From: Streptomyces sp. R21
GTDB lineage: Bacteria; Actinomycetota; Actinomycetes; Streptomycetales; Streptomycetaceae
Direction: 5' to 3'
DNA: 64,000 bases
Assembly (NCBI RefSeq): GCF_041051975.1
Contig: NZ_CP163435.1
Location: 7,605,001 to 7,669,000 of the forward strand
Shown: positions 1 through 7,875 of the stretch, piece after piece
Layout of the letters: every line of letters begins with the position of its first letter
How positions within the stretch are numbered: the stretch's first letter is position 1
Translations under genes and position numbers: made by a program
Notes under the pieces: model-generated
Database searches by the model: none
What the model was told of the DNA's origin: nothing
The model's input: only the letters and a program-made list of their open reading frames with translations

Positions 1-330
1 GCTGAGCAACTGCTGATCGTCAACGACTTCCCGCACGGCTTCGACGACCGCGCCGTCACCCAGCTGCGCTATCTCGCGGACGAGGGGCCGGCCGTCGGCG
101 TCCATCTGATGATGGTCGCCGACCGGGAGGACGCCACCGCCTACGGGCCCCTGCTCGACCCGCTGTGGCGCGCGCTGATGCGCCTCACCCCGGTGCCCGA
201 CGATCATCTGGCCGACCCCTGGGTCGGGCATGCCTGGACGTACGAGCCCGCCCTCATCCCCCCCGACAGCCAGGTGCTCCAGCATGTGCTCACCCAGGTG
301 TCGGCGGCCCGTCGCTCATGGGGCCGCTGA
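1..330 (+). CDS. FtsK/SpoIIIE-like ATPase, C-terminal fragment
   Basis: The open frame enters from the left edge and ends at TGA 328-330, so only about 109 C-terminal residues are seen. The first residues read EQLLIVNDFP followed by a Gly-Phe-Asp and then GVHLMMVAD, which resembles the Walker-B strand and following sensor strand of FtsK/SpoIIIE-type translocase domains found in large Streptomyces ATPases. The Walker A motif would lie upstream, outside the window. The last part (about 40 residues) looks like the usual closing region with an aromatic Trp-Thr-Tyr-Glu segment. The substrate cannot be told from this fragment: DNA pumping or protein export are both possible. It is separated from the downstream TerC gene by a regulated leader, so it is probably not in the same operon. 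Confidence 0.6.
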   Translation, partial: AEQLLIVNDFPHGFDDRAVTQLRYLADEGPAVGVHLMMVADREDATAYGPLLDPLWRALMRLTPVPDDHLADPWVGHAWTYEPALIPPDSQVLQHVLTQVSAARRSWGR

Positions 331-404
331 CGCTCGCCCGAGCCTGCGTCAAGCACCAGTAAAGTCCCGTGACCAGGGGATTTGGTCCTTCTTTTACTAT
401 CCCC

Positions 405-433
405 TTTACCTTTCCTTGGTGATTCGGTACTCT
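405..433 (+). promoter_or_regulatory. Putative promoter of the manganese-riboswitch leader
   Basis: A TTTACC box (405-410) lies 17 nt upstream of TACTCT (428-433), resembling a vegetative promoter. Transcription would begin near 440, which is just where the riboswitch P1 stem starts (442). The placement supports it more than the box quality does. Confidence 0.4.
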
Positions 434-441
434 TTTCCACA

Positions 442-611
442 CGGAGGGGAGTACTCCCTACCTACTGCGGCGTACCCGTCAATACGGATCAGGCCAGATC
501 CCGGGGCGTCGGCCCGCAGGCACCGGACGCATCACGCGCCCCGGCCGCCTCGGGTGGAAGAGACCTCCGGCAGCGACGACGCTGACATTTGCCGTTACGT
601 ACTGCCGGAGG
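442..611 (+). promoter_or_regulatory. yybP-ykoY (manganese) riboswitch with translational expression platform
   Basis: The leader has the hallmarks of the yybP-ykoY class. The 5' strand of P1 is CGGAGG (442-447), running into the conserved GGGGAGTA loop motif (446-453). The second conserved loop reads GTCAATACGG (478-487). The 3' strand of P1 is GACCTCCG (562-569, preceded by A). The expression platform is also visible: CCTCCGGCAG (564-573) is perfectly complementary to CTGCCGGAGG (602-611), which contains the terC ribosome-binding site GGAGG (607-611). Bases 564-569 can pair either in P1 or with the ribosome-binding site, not both. By family knowledge the aptamer binds Mn2+, which stabilises P1; that would free the ribosome-binding site and switch translation on. 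Confidence 0.85.
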
Positions 612-615
612 CGCA

Positions 616-1605
616 GTGGATGTTTCAGTGACCCTGTGGGTCCTTACCATCGTGGGCCTAGCCGCCCTGATCGCGGTCGACTTCTTCATCGGCCGCAAAC
701 CCCATGACGTATCCATCAAGGAAGCCGGAATCTGGACGGTCGTCTGGATCGCCCTGGCCGGACTGTTCGGACTCGGACTGCTCCTCTTCTCCGGCGGAGA
801 GCCCGCGGGGGAGTTCTTCGCCGGCTTCATCACCGAGAAGTCGCTGAGCGTCGACAACCTCTTCGTCTTCGTCCTGATCATGGCGAAGTTCGCGGTGCCC
901 TCGCAGTACCAGCAGCGAGTGCTCCTCGTCGGCGTCCTCATAGCGCTCGTCCTGCGCGCGATCTTCATCGCTGCGGGTGCCGCGATCCTCGCGAGCTTCG
1001 CGTGGGTCTTCTACATCTTCGGCGCGTTCCTCATCTACACCGCCTGGAAGCTCATCCAGGAGGCCAGGGCAGACGACGAGGACGAGGAGTTCGAGGAGAA
1101 CCGGCTGCTCAAGGCCGCCGAGCAACGCTTCGGCGTGGCCGACCGCTACCACGGCACCAAACTGTGGATCCAGCAGAACGGCAAGCGCGTCATGACGCCG
1201 ATGCTGGTCGTGATGCTCGCGATCGGCACCACGGACGTCCTGTTCGCGCTCGACTCGATCCCTGCGATCTTCGGCCTGACCCAGGACCCGTACATCGTCT
1301 TCACCGCCAACGCGTTCGCCCTGATGGGTCTGCGCCAGCTGTACTTCCTCATCGGCGGACTGCTCAGGAAGCTGGTTCACCTCAGCTACGGCCTGTCGGT
1401 CATCCTCGGCTTCATCGGCATCAAGCTCGTGCTGCATGCCTTGCACGAGTCCGGCGTCCACGTTCCCGAGATCTCCATCCCGGTCTCGCTCGGCGTGATC
1501 TGCGCGGTCCTGGTGATCACCACGATCACCAGCCTGATGGCGTCCAAGAAGCAGGCGGCGCGCGAAGAGGCCGAGAGCGCCCCGAAGGACAGCATCGACG
1601 TCTGA
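616..1605 (+). CDS. TerC-family integral membrane protein (probable Mn2+ handling)
   Basis: A 329-residue polytopic membrane protein of the TerC family. Conserved features are the acidic transmembrane motif in AVDFFIGRK near the N-terminus, EKSLSVDNLFVF (family signature) and TTDVLFALDSIPAIFGLT; these Asp/Glu-bearing helices are the presumed metal path. The GTG at 616 is chosen because GGAGG lies at 607-611; a TTG 27 nt upstream would include the regulatory hairpin. Despite the name, TerC relatives controlled by yybP-ykoY riboswitches act in Mn2+ export or in metalation of secreted enzymes, so a manganese role is a better inference here than tellurite resistance. The C-terminal cytoplasmic tail is short and charged. 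A hairpin terminator follows. Confidence 0.88.
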   Translation: MDVSVTLWVLTIVGLAALIAVDFFIGRKPHDVSIKEAGIWTVVWIALAGLFGLGLLLFSGGEPAGEFFAGFITEKSLSVDNLFVFVLIMAKFAVPSQYQQRVLLVGVLIALVLRAIFIAAGAAILASFAWVFYIFGAFLIYTAWKLIQEARADDEDEEFEENRLLKAAEQRFGVADRYHGTKLWIQQNGKRVMTPMLVVMLAIGTTDVLFALDSIPAIFGLTQDPYIVFTANAFALMGLRQLYFLIGGLLRKLVHLSYGLSVILGFIGIKLVLHALHESGVHVPEISIPVSLGVICAVLVITTITSLMASKKQAAREEAESAPKDSIDV

Positions 1606-1631
1606 CCGCGTCAGACGTAGGAACAACCATC

Positions 1632-1672
1632 CCGGGAGCGGTGCGCGGCGAATTGCCGGGACCCGCTCCCGG
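1632..1672 (+). terminator. Intrinsic hairpin terminator after the TerC gene
   Basis: CCGGGAGCGG (1632-1641) and CCGCTCCCGG (1663-1672) form a perfect 10-bp stem with a GC-rich loop; there is no long T run, as is common in Streptomyces. Confidence 0.65.
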
Positions 1673-1733
1673 TGCTTGCTTGGTCTAGTGCGTTCCCCGA
1701 CCCGGGGAACGCACCGGCCGAGCGGAGGCAGCC

Positions 1734-2036
1734 ATGAAGTTCGTACAGATCATCGACTTCGAAACCGAGCGCATCGACGAGATGCGACAGCTGGTCGAGG
1801 AGGCGGACCAGCGCTTCGCGGGCCGCAGCGGCGGCGCCACGCACCGCATGGTCCTGCACGACCGCGGCAACCCCAACCGCTACCTCGTGGTGATCGAGTT
1901 CCCGTCGTACGAGGACGCCATGCGCAACAGCCAAGACCCCGAGACGAGCAAGATGGCGGAGCAGATCGCTGCGCTGTGCACCAGGCCGCCGTCCTTCACC
2001 GACTGCGACCTTCAGGAGATGACGGAGATGAAGTAG
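1734..2036 (+). CDS. Conserved small protein, dimeric alpha-beta-barrel-like
   Basis: A 100-residue soluble protein starting at ATG 1734, preceded by GGAGGC at 1725-1730. It begins MKFVQIIDF, then a helix rich in Glu and Arg, then a strand-rich segment (HRMVLHDRG, RYLVVIEFPSY) and the sequence EDAMRNSQDPET before a terminal helix. The beta-alpha-beta-beta pattern with the FPSYEDAM element is like ABM/ferredoxin-like dimeric barrel proteins common in actinomycetes. No catalytic residue set can be assigned. It is monocistronic, between two hairpins. Confidence 0.75.
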   Translation: MKFVQIIDFETERIDEMRQLVEEADQRFAGRSGGATHRMVLHDRGNPNRYLVVIEFPSYEDAMRNSQDPETSKMAEQIAALCTRPPSFTDCDLQEMTEMK

Positions 2037-2053
2037 TGGCATGGACCGGTGAA

Positions 2054-2082
2054 GGGCCCCGCGCCACCGGAGTGCGGGGCCC
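2054..2082 (+). terminator. Hairpin terminator
   Basis: GGGCCCCGC (2054-2062) pairs with GCGGGGCCC (2074-2082) around an 11-nt loop, directly after the gene ending at 2036. Confidence 0.6.
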
Positions 2083-2106
2083 GAGTGCGCCTGGGACGAT
2101 CACTGC

Positions 2107-3207
2107 ATGATCGTTCCGATCCGATCGCTCATGACGCGGTGGACGGCCTTCGTTCCCATGGTCGCCGTGGTCCTGCTGGCTTTCACCTGGGGTCGCGACC
2201 TGCCCGGTGCCGCCGTCGCCCTGGTGACACTGGTCCTCGCCGGCGCCGTGCTGGCCGCCGTCCATCACGCCGAGGTGATCGCGCACCGCGTCGGCGAACC
2301 TTTCGGCTCTCTCGTCCTCGCCGTCGCCGTCACGATCATCGAGGTCGCACTGATCGTCACCCTCATGGCGGACGGCGGCGACAAGAGCTCGACCCTGGCT
2401 CGCGACACGGTGTTCGCAGCCGTGATGATCACCTGCAACGGAATCGTCGGGGTGTGCCTCCTCGTCGCCTCACTGCGCCACGGACTCGCGGTCTTCAACG
2501 CGGAGGGCACCGGAGCCGCCCTCGCGACCGTCGCGACACTGGCCACGCTCAGCCTGGTCTTCCCGACCTTCACCACCAGCAAGCCCGGCCCCGAGTTCTC
2601 CACCGCCCAGCTCACCTTCGCCGCACTCGCCTCGCTGGTCCTGTACGGGCTGTTCGTGGCGACCCAGACCGTGCGCCACCGCGACTACTTCCTGCCGATC
2701 ACCCGGCACGGCGAGGTGATCGACGCCGACGACCACGCCGACGCGCCCTCCTCCCGTACCGCCTGGATCAGCCTCGGGCTGCTCGGCCTGGCCCTCGTCG
2801 GAGTCGTCGGCCTCGCCAAGGGCGTGTCGCCCACCATCGAGTCCGGCGTCGAGGCGGCCGGCATGCCGCACTCCGTGGTCGGCGTGATCATCGCGCTGCT
2901 CGTGCTGCTCCCCGAGACCATCGCCGCGGTACGCTCGGCCCGCCGCGACCGGGTGCAGACCAGCCTGAACCTCGCACTCGGCTCGGCCATGGCCAGCATC
3001 GGCCTCACGATCCCCGCCGTCGCCCTCGCCACCATCTGGCTCTCCGGACCGCTCGTCCTCGGCCTGAGTTCCACCCACATGGTGCTGCTCGTGTTGACCG
3101 TGGTGGTGAGCTCGCTGACCGTCGTCCCCGGACGGGCCACGCCACTCCAGGGCGGTGTGCACTTGGTGGTGTTCGCCGCCTACTTGGAGCTCGCCATCAA
3201 CCCGTAA
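2107..3207 (+). CDS. Calcium/proton antiporter, ChaA-like (CaCA superfamily)
   Basis: A 366-residue protein with about eleven hydrophobic segments. The two inverted alpha repeats of CaCA exchangers are both visible: GEPFGSLVLAVAVTIIEVAL near residues 60-80 and VVGVIIALLVLLPETIAAV near 258-276. Each carries the conserved helix-embedded Glu that binds Ca2+. The central acidic loop (HGEVIDADDHADAP) separates the two halves. Family members export Ca2+ (or Na+/K+) in exchange for protons across the plasma membrane. The ATG at 2107 has no strong ribosome-binding site; an in-frame ATG at 2131 is an alternative. It is in a single-gene unit, convergent with the following transporter gene. Confidence 0.87.
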   Translation: MIVPIRSLMTRWTAFVPMVAVVLLAFTWGRDLPGAAVALVTLVLAGAVLAAVHHAEVIAHRVGEPFGSLVLAVAVTIIEVALIVTLMADGGDKSSTLARDTVFAAVMITCNGIVGVCLLVASLRHGLAVFNAEGTGAALATVATLATLSLVFPTFTTSKPGPEFSTAQLTFAALASLVLYGLFVATQTVRHRDYFLPITRHGEVIDADDHADAPSSRTAWISLGLLGLALVGVVGLAKGVSPTIESGVEAAGMPHSVVGVIIALLVLLPETIAAVRSARRDRVQTSLNLALGSAMASIGLTIPAVALATIWLSGPLVLGLSSTHMVLLVLTVVVSSLTVVPGRATPLQGGVHLVVFAAYLELAINP

Positions 3208-3255
3208 CGCGCAATCCGCAGCGTGACCCCGCGCACGCACCGCCGGTCACGCCGG

Positions 3256-4557
3256 TCAGTCCGTGGCCGGTGCCACCGCCAGCCGCCGCACCGGGAGCGT
3301 CTCCGGCAGCAACGCGAAGCACCCGAGGCTGAGCAGGGCGATCCCCGTCAGATACGCGGCCACACCCCAGGGGACCCGCTCCCCGTGCGCCACCGCAGTC
3401 GCCACGATCGGCGTGAGCGCGCCCCCGAGCACCCCGCCCAGGTTGTAACCCACCGCGGCGCCCGTGCAGCGCACCCGGGGCTCGTACAACTCCGGCAGAC
3501 AGGCGGCGATCACGGCGAACATGGTGATGAACGCGAGCAGCGCCACCACGAAGCCGAGAAACATCAGCAGCGGCTCACCGGTCGACAGCAGCGCGATCAT
3601 CGGGAACATCCACAGCGCGGCGGCCGCACAGCCCGCCAGACACAGTGGCCGCCGCCCGTAACGGTCGCTGAGCACCGCCACCAGCGGCGTCAGGGACCCC
3701 TTCACCACCACCGCGGCCATGATGCAGCCCAGCATGACGGTACGGCTCACACCGAGCCGCTCGACGCCGTAGGCGAGCGCCCAGGTCGTCACGGCGTAGA
3801 ACACCGCGTACCCGACCGCGAGTCCACCGGCCGTCAGCAGCACCAGCCGCCAGTGGTCACGCACCACCTCGGCGAGTGGCACACGCGCGTGCTCCCGCAT
3901 TTCGAGAAACCGCGGACTCTCCGCGAGCGAACTGCGCAGCCACAGCCCCGCGGCCGCGAGCACTCCCGCCGCCCAGAACGGCACCCGCCACCCCCACGCC
4001 GCGAACTGCGCGTCGGACAGACCGGCGGACAGCGCCAGCATCACGCCGTTGGCCAGCACGAACCCCAGCGAGGGGCCGATCTGCGGAAAGCTCGACCACA
4101 GGCCGCGCCGCCCGGCGGGCGCGTGCTCCGCCGTCAGCAGCACCGCCCCGCCCCACTCCCCGCCGAGCCCGAGCCCCTGCACAAAACGCAGCACAAGAAG
4201 GAGCACGGGAGCGGCTGTACCAATCGTGTCGTACGTCGGCACACAGCCGACCGCGACGGTCGCCGCACCGGTCAGCAACAGCGAAGCGACCAGGACCGGC
4301 CGCCGCCCGCGCCGATCCCCGAGGTGCCCGAAGAGCACCGACCCGAGCGGGCGCGCGACGAACCCGACGCCGAACGTCCCGAAGGCCGCCAGCGTCCCCG
4401 CCAGCGGCGAGAACGTCGGGAAGAACAGCGGCCCCAGGACCAGCGCGGCCGCCGTCCCGTAGACGAAGAAGTCGTAGAACTCGATGGCCGTCCCGGCGAG
4501 CGAGGCCGCCGCGAGCCGGAGCATGGAAGGCGCCCTTACGGAGCGTACGTCGTGCAT
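3256..4557 (-). CDS. MFS transporter, metabolite:H+ symporter type
   Basis: A 433-residue, twelve-helix transporter. The N-terminal helix reads GTAIEFYDFFVYG, the signature of the metabolite:H+ symporter subfamily (ShiA, ProP, citrate and dicarboxylate carriers), and the first cytoplasmic loop carries the MFS motif GHLGDRRGRRPVL. GLGLGGEWGGAVLL in helix 5 is also typical of this subfamily; the second-half loop has DRYGRRP. The substrate cannot be told; organic acids, betaines or shikimate-like compounds are known for the subfamily. The longest start (ATG 4557) lacks a good ribosome-binding site; ATG 4524 is preceded by AAGGGCG and may be the true start. Confidence 0.85.
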   Translation of the reverse strand: MHDVRSVRAPSMLRLAAASLAGTAIEFYDFFVYGTAAALVLGPLFFPTFSPLAGTLAAFGTFGVGFVARPLGSVLFGHLGDRRGRRPVLVASLLLTGAATVAVGCVPTYDTIGTAAPVLLLVLRFVQGLGLGGEWGGAVLLTAEHAPAGRRGLWSSFPQIGPSLGFVLANGVMLALSAGLSDAQFAAWGWRVPFWAAGVLAAAGLWLRSSLAESPRFLEMREHARVPLAEVVRDHWRLVLLTAGGLAVGYAVFYAVTTWALAYGVERLGVSRTVMLGCIMAAVVVKGSLTPLVAVLSDRYGRRPLCLAGCAAAALWMFPMIALLSTGEPLLMFLGFVVALLAFITMFAVIAACLPELYEPRVRCTGAAVGYNLGGVLGGALTPIVATAVAHGERVPWGVAAYLTGIALLSLGCFALLPETLPVRRLAVAPATD

Positions 4558-4616
4558 GCCGCGTCAACTACCCACGGTGACCGCCGGTTACGGGGCGTGC
4601 GGGGGCGTACGCCGAG

Positions 4617-5567
4617 TCAGTAGGTGACGGTGATGCGCCGCGCGGGACCGTCGGCGCGCACCGTGCCGCCGTAGGGGATGACCAGTTGCGGATCGGTGTG
4701 ACCGAAGTCCACATCGAAGACAACCATCATCTCTGGGGCATACATGCCGAGGGCCTTGAGGACGGCCTCGCGCTGCTCCCGCGCGTAACGCGCCTTCGCC
4801 TCGGCGTCGTTGGGGCGTTCGAAGGACCATGCCTTCGCGCGCCCCATCAAGAGGGCGGGGAAGCGTTGCAGCAGTCCGCGCTCGCCCATGCTGCGCAGGA
4901 TCCAGAAGACGTCGTTGGCGCTCGGCATGTCCTCCGAGGTCTCCAGGAACAGCACCTGGCCGTCGTACACGGAAGTGTCGTGCGCGATCTCGCGGTCCGC
5001 CATCAGCAGCCACGACAGGATCTCGATGTTGCCGCCCCAGGAGCGCGCCTCGACCACGCGGTCGGGGCGGTGCCAGATCCAGCCGCCGCCCGGTTCCGTC
5101 GCGGGCTCCGAGTCGAAGGTCGCCGGGTCCTGCCAGGGACGGTTGACGTCCCCGAAGCGCTCGGCGGGCCGCAGTTCGTAAGGTCCGGACGTGAAGAGCG
5201 CGGCCCGCAGCGACTCGGCCGTCAGCTTCGGGTTCGCGCGGATCAACTCCCGGTCCAGCAGCGGCAGTACGGTGATCTGGTCGTCGCCGCCGATCGAGGC
5301 GATCACGGCCTTGACCGTGGGGTCGGCGAACGCCGCGTGGATGTCGTCGGCCCGTTCCCGCGGCGTCGCACCCATTTTCCGGGTCGTCGGATACTCGACC
5401 GGTTCGAGGCCGTACTCCTTGCGCAGCCGTTCCAGGCCCAGTTCGTAGGGGAGCGGCAGGAGCCCCGGAAGCCCCGAGGACGGCGAGAGCACGGCTATGC
5501 GGTCGCCGGGTGAGGGCTTGGGCGGATACGACGGAAGGCACGGCGCAGGGTCCGACGGTGTGGTCAT
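4617..5567 (-). CDS. S66-family LD-carboxypeptidase / MccF-like protein
   Basis: A 316-residue protein of the S66 family (LdcA/MccF). It begins with PGDRIAVLSPSSG, the N-terminal strand-loop of the family, and includes ADDIHAAFADPTVKAVIASIGGDDQ in the nucleophile region and a C-terminal FGHTDPQLVIPYGG segment with the expected His. In MccF the residue after Gly-Gly-Asp-Asp is the nucleophilic Ser; here it is Gln, so peptidase activity is uncertain. LdcA trims tetrapeptides in peptidoglycan recycling; MccF cleaves microcin C-like compounds. ATG 5567 (MTTPSD) is preferred; a GTG at 5603 would add a short, Arg-rich extension. Confidence 0.8.
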   Translation of the reverse strand: MTTPSDPAPCLPSYPPKPSPGDRIAVLSPSSGLPGLLPLPYELGLERLRKEYGLEPVEYPTTRKMGATPRERADDIHAAFADPTVKAVIASIGGDDQITVLPLLDRELIRANPKLTAESLRAALFTSGPYELRPAERFGDVNRPWQDPATFDSEPATEPGGGWIWHRPDRVVEARSWGGNIEILSWLLMADREIAHDTSVYDGQVLFLETSEDMPSANDVFWILRSMGERGLLQRFPALLMGRAKAWSFERPNDAEAKARYAREQREAVLKALGMYAPEMMVVFDVDFGHTDPQLVIPYGGTVRADGPARRITVTY

Positions 5568-5668
5568 GGCGGGAGGGTACGGCCCGTCGTCGCGCCGGCG
5601 CACCGTGATAAACCGGGTCTGAGCAGCGGTCCTCGACGGGCCGGCAGACCTGAAGGACCGGAGGAACC

Positions 5669-6142
5669 GTGCCCCGCACCCTCGCCAACGCCCCGATCAT
5701 GATTCTCAACGGGCCCAACCTGAACCTGCTCGGGCAGCGTCAGCCGGAGATCTATGGCTCCGACACGCTCGCCGACGTCGAGGCGCTGTGCGCCAAGGCG
5801 GCGGCCGCGCACGGCGGCACGGTGGACTTCCGCCAGTCCAACCACGAGGGCGAGTTGGTGGACTGGATCCACGAAGCGCGCCTGAACCACGCCGGCATCG
5901 TGATCAATCCGGCCGCCTACTCGCACACGTCCGTCGCCATCCTGGATGCGCTCAACACCTGCGACGGCCTTCCTGTGGTGGAGGTCCACATCTCCAACAT
6001 CCACCAGCGCGAGGAGTTCCGGCACCACTCGTACGTCTCGCTGCGCGCCGACGGCGTCATCGCGGGGTGCGGTGTGCAGGGGTACGCGTTCGCGGTGGAG
6101 CGGGTGGCCGCGCTGGCGGGGGCGGGGCAGGCGGACGCCTAG
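5669..6142 (+). CDS. aroQ: Type II 3-dehydroquinate dehydratase
   Basis: A 157-residue enzyme that converts 3-dehydroquinate to 3-dehydroshikimate, step three of the shikimate pathway, usually as a cytoplasmic dodecamer. The strand NGPNLNLLGQRQPEIYG (residues 14-30) holds the catalytic Tyr29 and the Arg of the flexible lid; INPAAYSHTSVAILDAL (79-95) and VEVHISNI (105-111), with catalytic His107, complete the active site. Length is typical. GTG 5669 is fixed by GGAGGA at 5660-5665. It is divergent from the S66 gene and convergent with the ABC operon. Streptomyces often encode more than one type II enzyme, so this may be one of several. Confidence 0.95.
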   Translation: MPRTLANAPIMILNGPNLNLLGQRQPEIYGSDTLADVEALCAKAAAAHGGTVDFRQSNHEGELVDWIHEARLNHAGIVINPAAYSHTSVAILDALNTCDGLPVVEVHISNIHQREEFRHHSYVSLRADGVIAGCGVQGYAFAVERVAALAGAGQADA

Positions 6143-6196
6143 GCGACCCGTACCGGCCGAGCGGGGATCGCAGGGCCCCCGTCGGCCGGGCCCGGT

Positions 6197-6961
6197 TCAG
6201 AGGCGGCCCGCCTCCACGATGCGCCGCAGGAACTGCCGGGTGCGCTCCTCGCGCGGGTCGCCGAAGACCTGCTCGGCCGTGCCGCGCTCCAGCACGGTGC
6301 CGCCGTCCAGGAAGCAGACCTGGTCGGCGACCTCGCGGGCGAAGCCCATCTCGTGCGTGGCCAGCACCATCGTCATGCCGTCGTCCTTCAGGTCCCGGAC
6401 GACGGTGAGGACCTCGCCCACGAGCTCCGGATCGAGGGCCGCGGTGATCTCGTCCAGGAGCAGCAGCCGGGGCCGTACGGCCAAGGCGCGGACGATGGCC
6501 GCCCGTTGCTGCTGGCCGCCGCTGAGCCGGTCCGGGTACTCGCCCGCCTTGGCGCCGAGTCCGAGCCGCTCCAGCAGCTCAACCGCGTGCGCTTCCGCGT
6601 CCGCCCGGTCCACGCCGTGCACGCGGCGCGGCGCGAGGGTGATGTTCTCCAGGACGGTCATGTGCGGAAAGAGGTTGTACGCCTGGAAGACCACGCCGAT
6701 CCGGCGGCGCACCGCATCTTGGTCGGCACGCGGGTCGGTGATCTCCTCGCCGTCCAGCCAGATCGCGCCGTCGTCGATCTCCTCCAGGAGGTTCGTGCAG
6801 CGAAGCAGCGTCGACTTGCCGGACCCGGAGGCACCGATCAGCGCGGTCACCGTGTGCGGGGCGACCTCCAGATCGACGTCCCGCAGCACGACGGAGCTGC
6901 CGAAGGTCTTACGGACGGACTCCATCCGCAGGACGGGGGAGGCGTCGGGGGTGGCGGTCAT
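6197..6961 (-). CDS. Amino-acid ABC transporter ATP-binding protein
   Basis: A 254-residue ATPase of the polar amino-acid uptake (GlnQ/HisP) class. Visible motifs are Walker A GASGSGKST (43-51), the Q-loop in VVFQAYNLFPHMT typical of this class, signature LSGGQQQR, Walker B LLLLDEITAALD and the switch His in LATHEMGFA. It is the third gene of a reverse-strand operon: its ATG overlaps the permease stop (ATGA at 6958-6961). It hydrolyses ATP at the inner face of the membrane to drive import of the ligand captured by the upstream lipoprotein. Substrate unknown, probably an amino acid or close relative. Confidence 0.94.
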   Translation of the reverse strand: MTATPDASPVLRMESVRKTFGSSVVLRDVDLEVAPHTVTALIGASGSGKSTLLRCTNLLEEIDDGAIWLDGEEITDPRADQDAVRRRIGVVFQAYNLFPHMTVLENITLAPRRVHGVDRADAEAHAVELLERLGLGAKAGEYPDRLSGGQQQRAAIVRALAVRPRLLLLDEITAALDPELVGEVLTVVRDLKDDGMTMVLATHEMGFAREVADQVCFLDGGTVLERGTAEQVFGDPREERTRQFLRRIVEAGRL

Positions 6962-7875
6962 ATGGTCCCTCCCTGAGCCCGCCGGCGGTCCATGCGGGCC
7001 GTGACCCAGTCCGTGAAGCGGGTCATCGGGATGGTCAGCGCCACGAAGAGCAGGCCCGCGACGATGTACGGAGTGAAGTTGAGGCTGCGGCCCTCGATGA
7101 TGTCGGCCGCGCGTACGGCGTCGATCGCGCCGCCGATCGACACGAGCCCGGTGTCCTTCTGGAGCGACACCAGGTCGTTGAGCAGCGGCGGCACCTGGCG
7201 CCGTACGGCCTGAGGCAGCACTACGTAGCGCAGCGACTGCCGGTTGCTGAGACCCAGCGAGCGGGCCGCCGCACGCTGCGAGGGGTGGACGGACTCGATG
7301 CCGGCGCGGAACACCTCGGCGACGTACGCCGAATACGTCAGCGTCAGCGCCGTGCCGCCGAGCAGCACCGGGTCGACGGTGACGCCCTGCAGCCGCAGCG
7401 CGGGAACCCCCAGAACGACGATGATCAGGTTGATGATCAGCGGGAGCCCGCGGAAGAAGTCGGTGTACGCGGCCGCCAGTACCCGGAGCGGAAAGAACAC
7501 CGGGCCGCGCAGCGTGCGGGCGATGGCGATCAGCATGCCCAGGACGATGACGGCGGCGCCGCACACCAGCAGCAGCCGGATGTTCAGCCACAGCCCCTTG
7601 AGGACCTTGGGGAACGCCTCGCGCGCGTACTGGCCGCTGAAGAACGTCTCCTTGGTCACCTGCCAGCCGGGTGCGTTGACCACGACGAAGTAGAGGACAA
7701 GGCCCGTGACGAGGGTGGACAGCGCCGCGATCGCGGTGGCGCGGCGGGCACGGCTGCTCTTGTAGCGCTCGCGTTCGAGCCGCCGCGCCGAGGGGATGTA
7801 GCCGTCGCCCGCGCCGGGCATGTCACCGTTGTCGTCCGCGCCCTCCTGGCCGGACTCCTGCTTCGTCACGGTCAC
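6958..7875 (-). CDS. Amino-acid ABC transporter permease
   Basis: A 305-residue permease of the HisM/GlnP type (His/Glu/Gln/Arg/opine family). It has a ~45-residue cytoplasmic N-terminal tail, a first membrane helix at about 50-70, and then the conserved TDFFRGLPLIINLI helix start and the EAA loop VHPSQRAAARSLGLSNRQSLRYVVLPQA that docks on the ATPase. The GTG at 7875 overlaps the stop of the binding-protein gene (GTGA), indicating translational coupling, and is preferred to the longer frame starting at 7911. A single permease gene suggests a homodimeric channel. Confidence 0.92.
   Translation of the reverse strand: MTVTKQESGQEGADDNGDMPGAGDGYIPSARRLERERYKSSRARRATAIAALSTLVTGLVLYFVVVNAPGWQVTKETFFSGQYAREAFPKVLKGLWLNIRLLLVCGAAVIVLGMLIAIARTLRGPVFFPLRVLAAAYTDFFRGLPLIINLIIVVLGVPALRLQGVTVDPVLLGGTALTLTYSAYVAEVFRAGIESVHPSQRAAARSLGLSNRQSLRYVVLPQAVRRQVPPLLNDLVSLQKDTGLVSIGGAIDAVRAADIIEGRSLNFTPYIVAGLLFVALTIPMTRFTDWVTARMDRRRAQGGTI

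Noticed and set aside
616..1605. TerC as a tellurite-resistance gene
   Set aside because: The name only; no ter operon partners are seen next to it and a manganese riboswitch points elsewhere.
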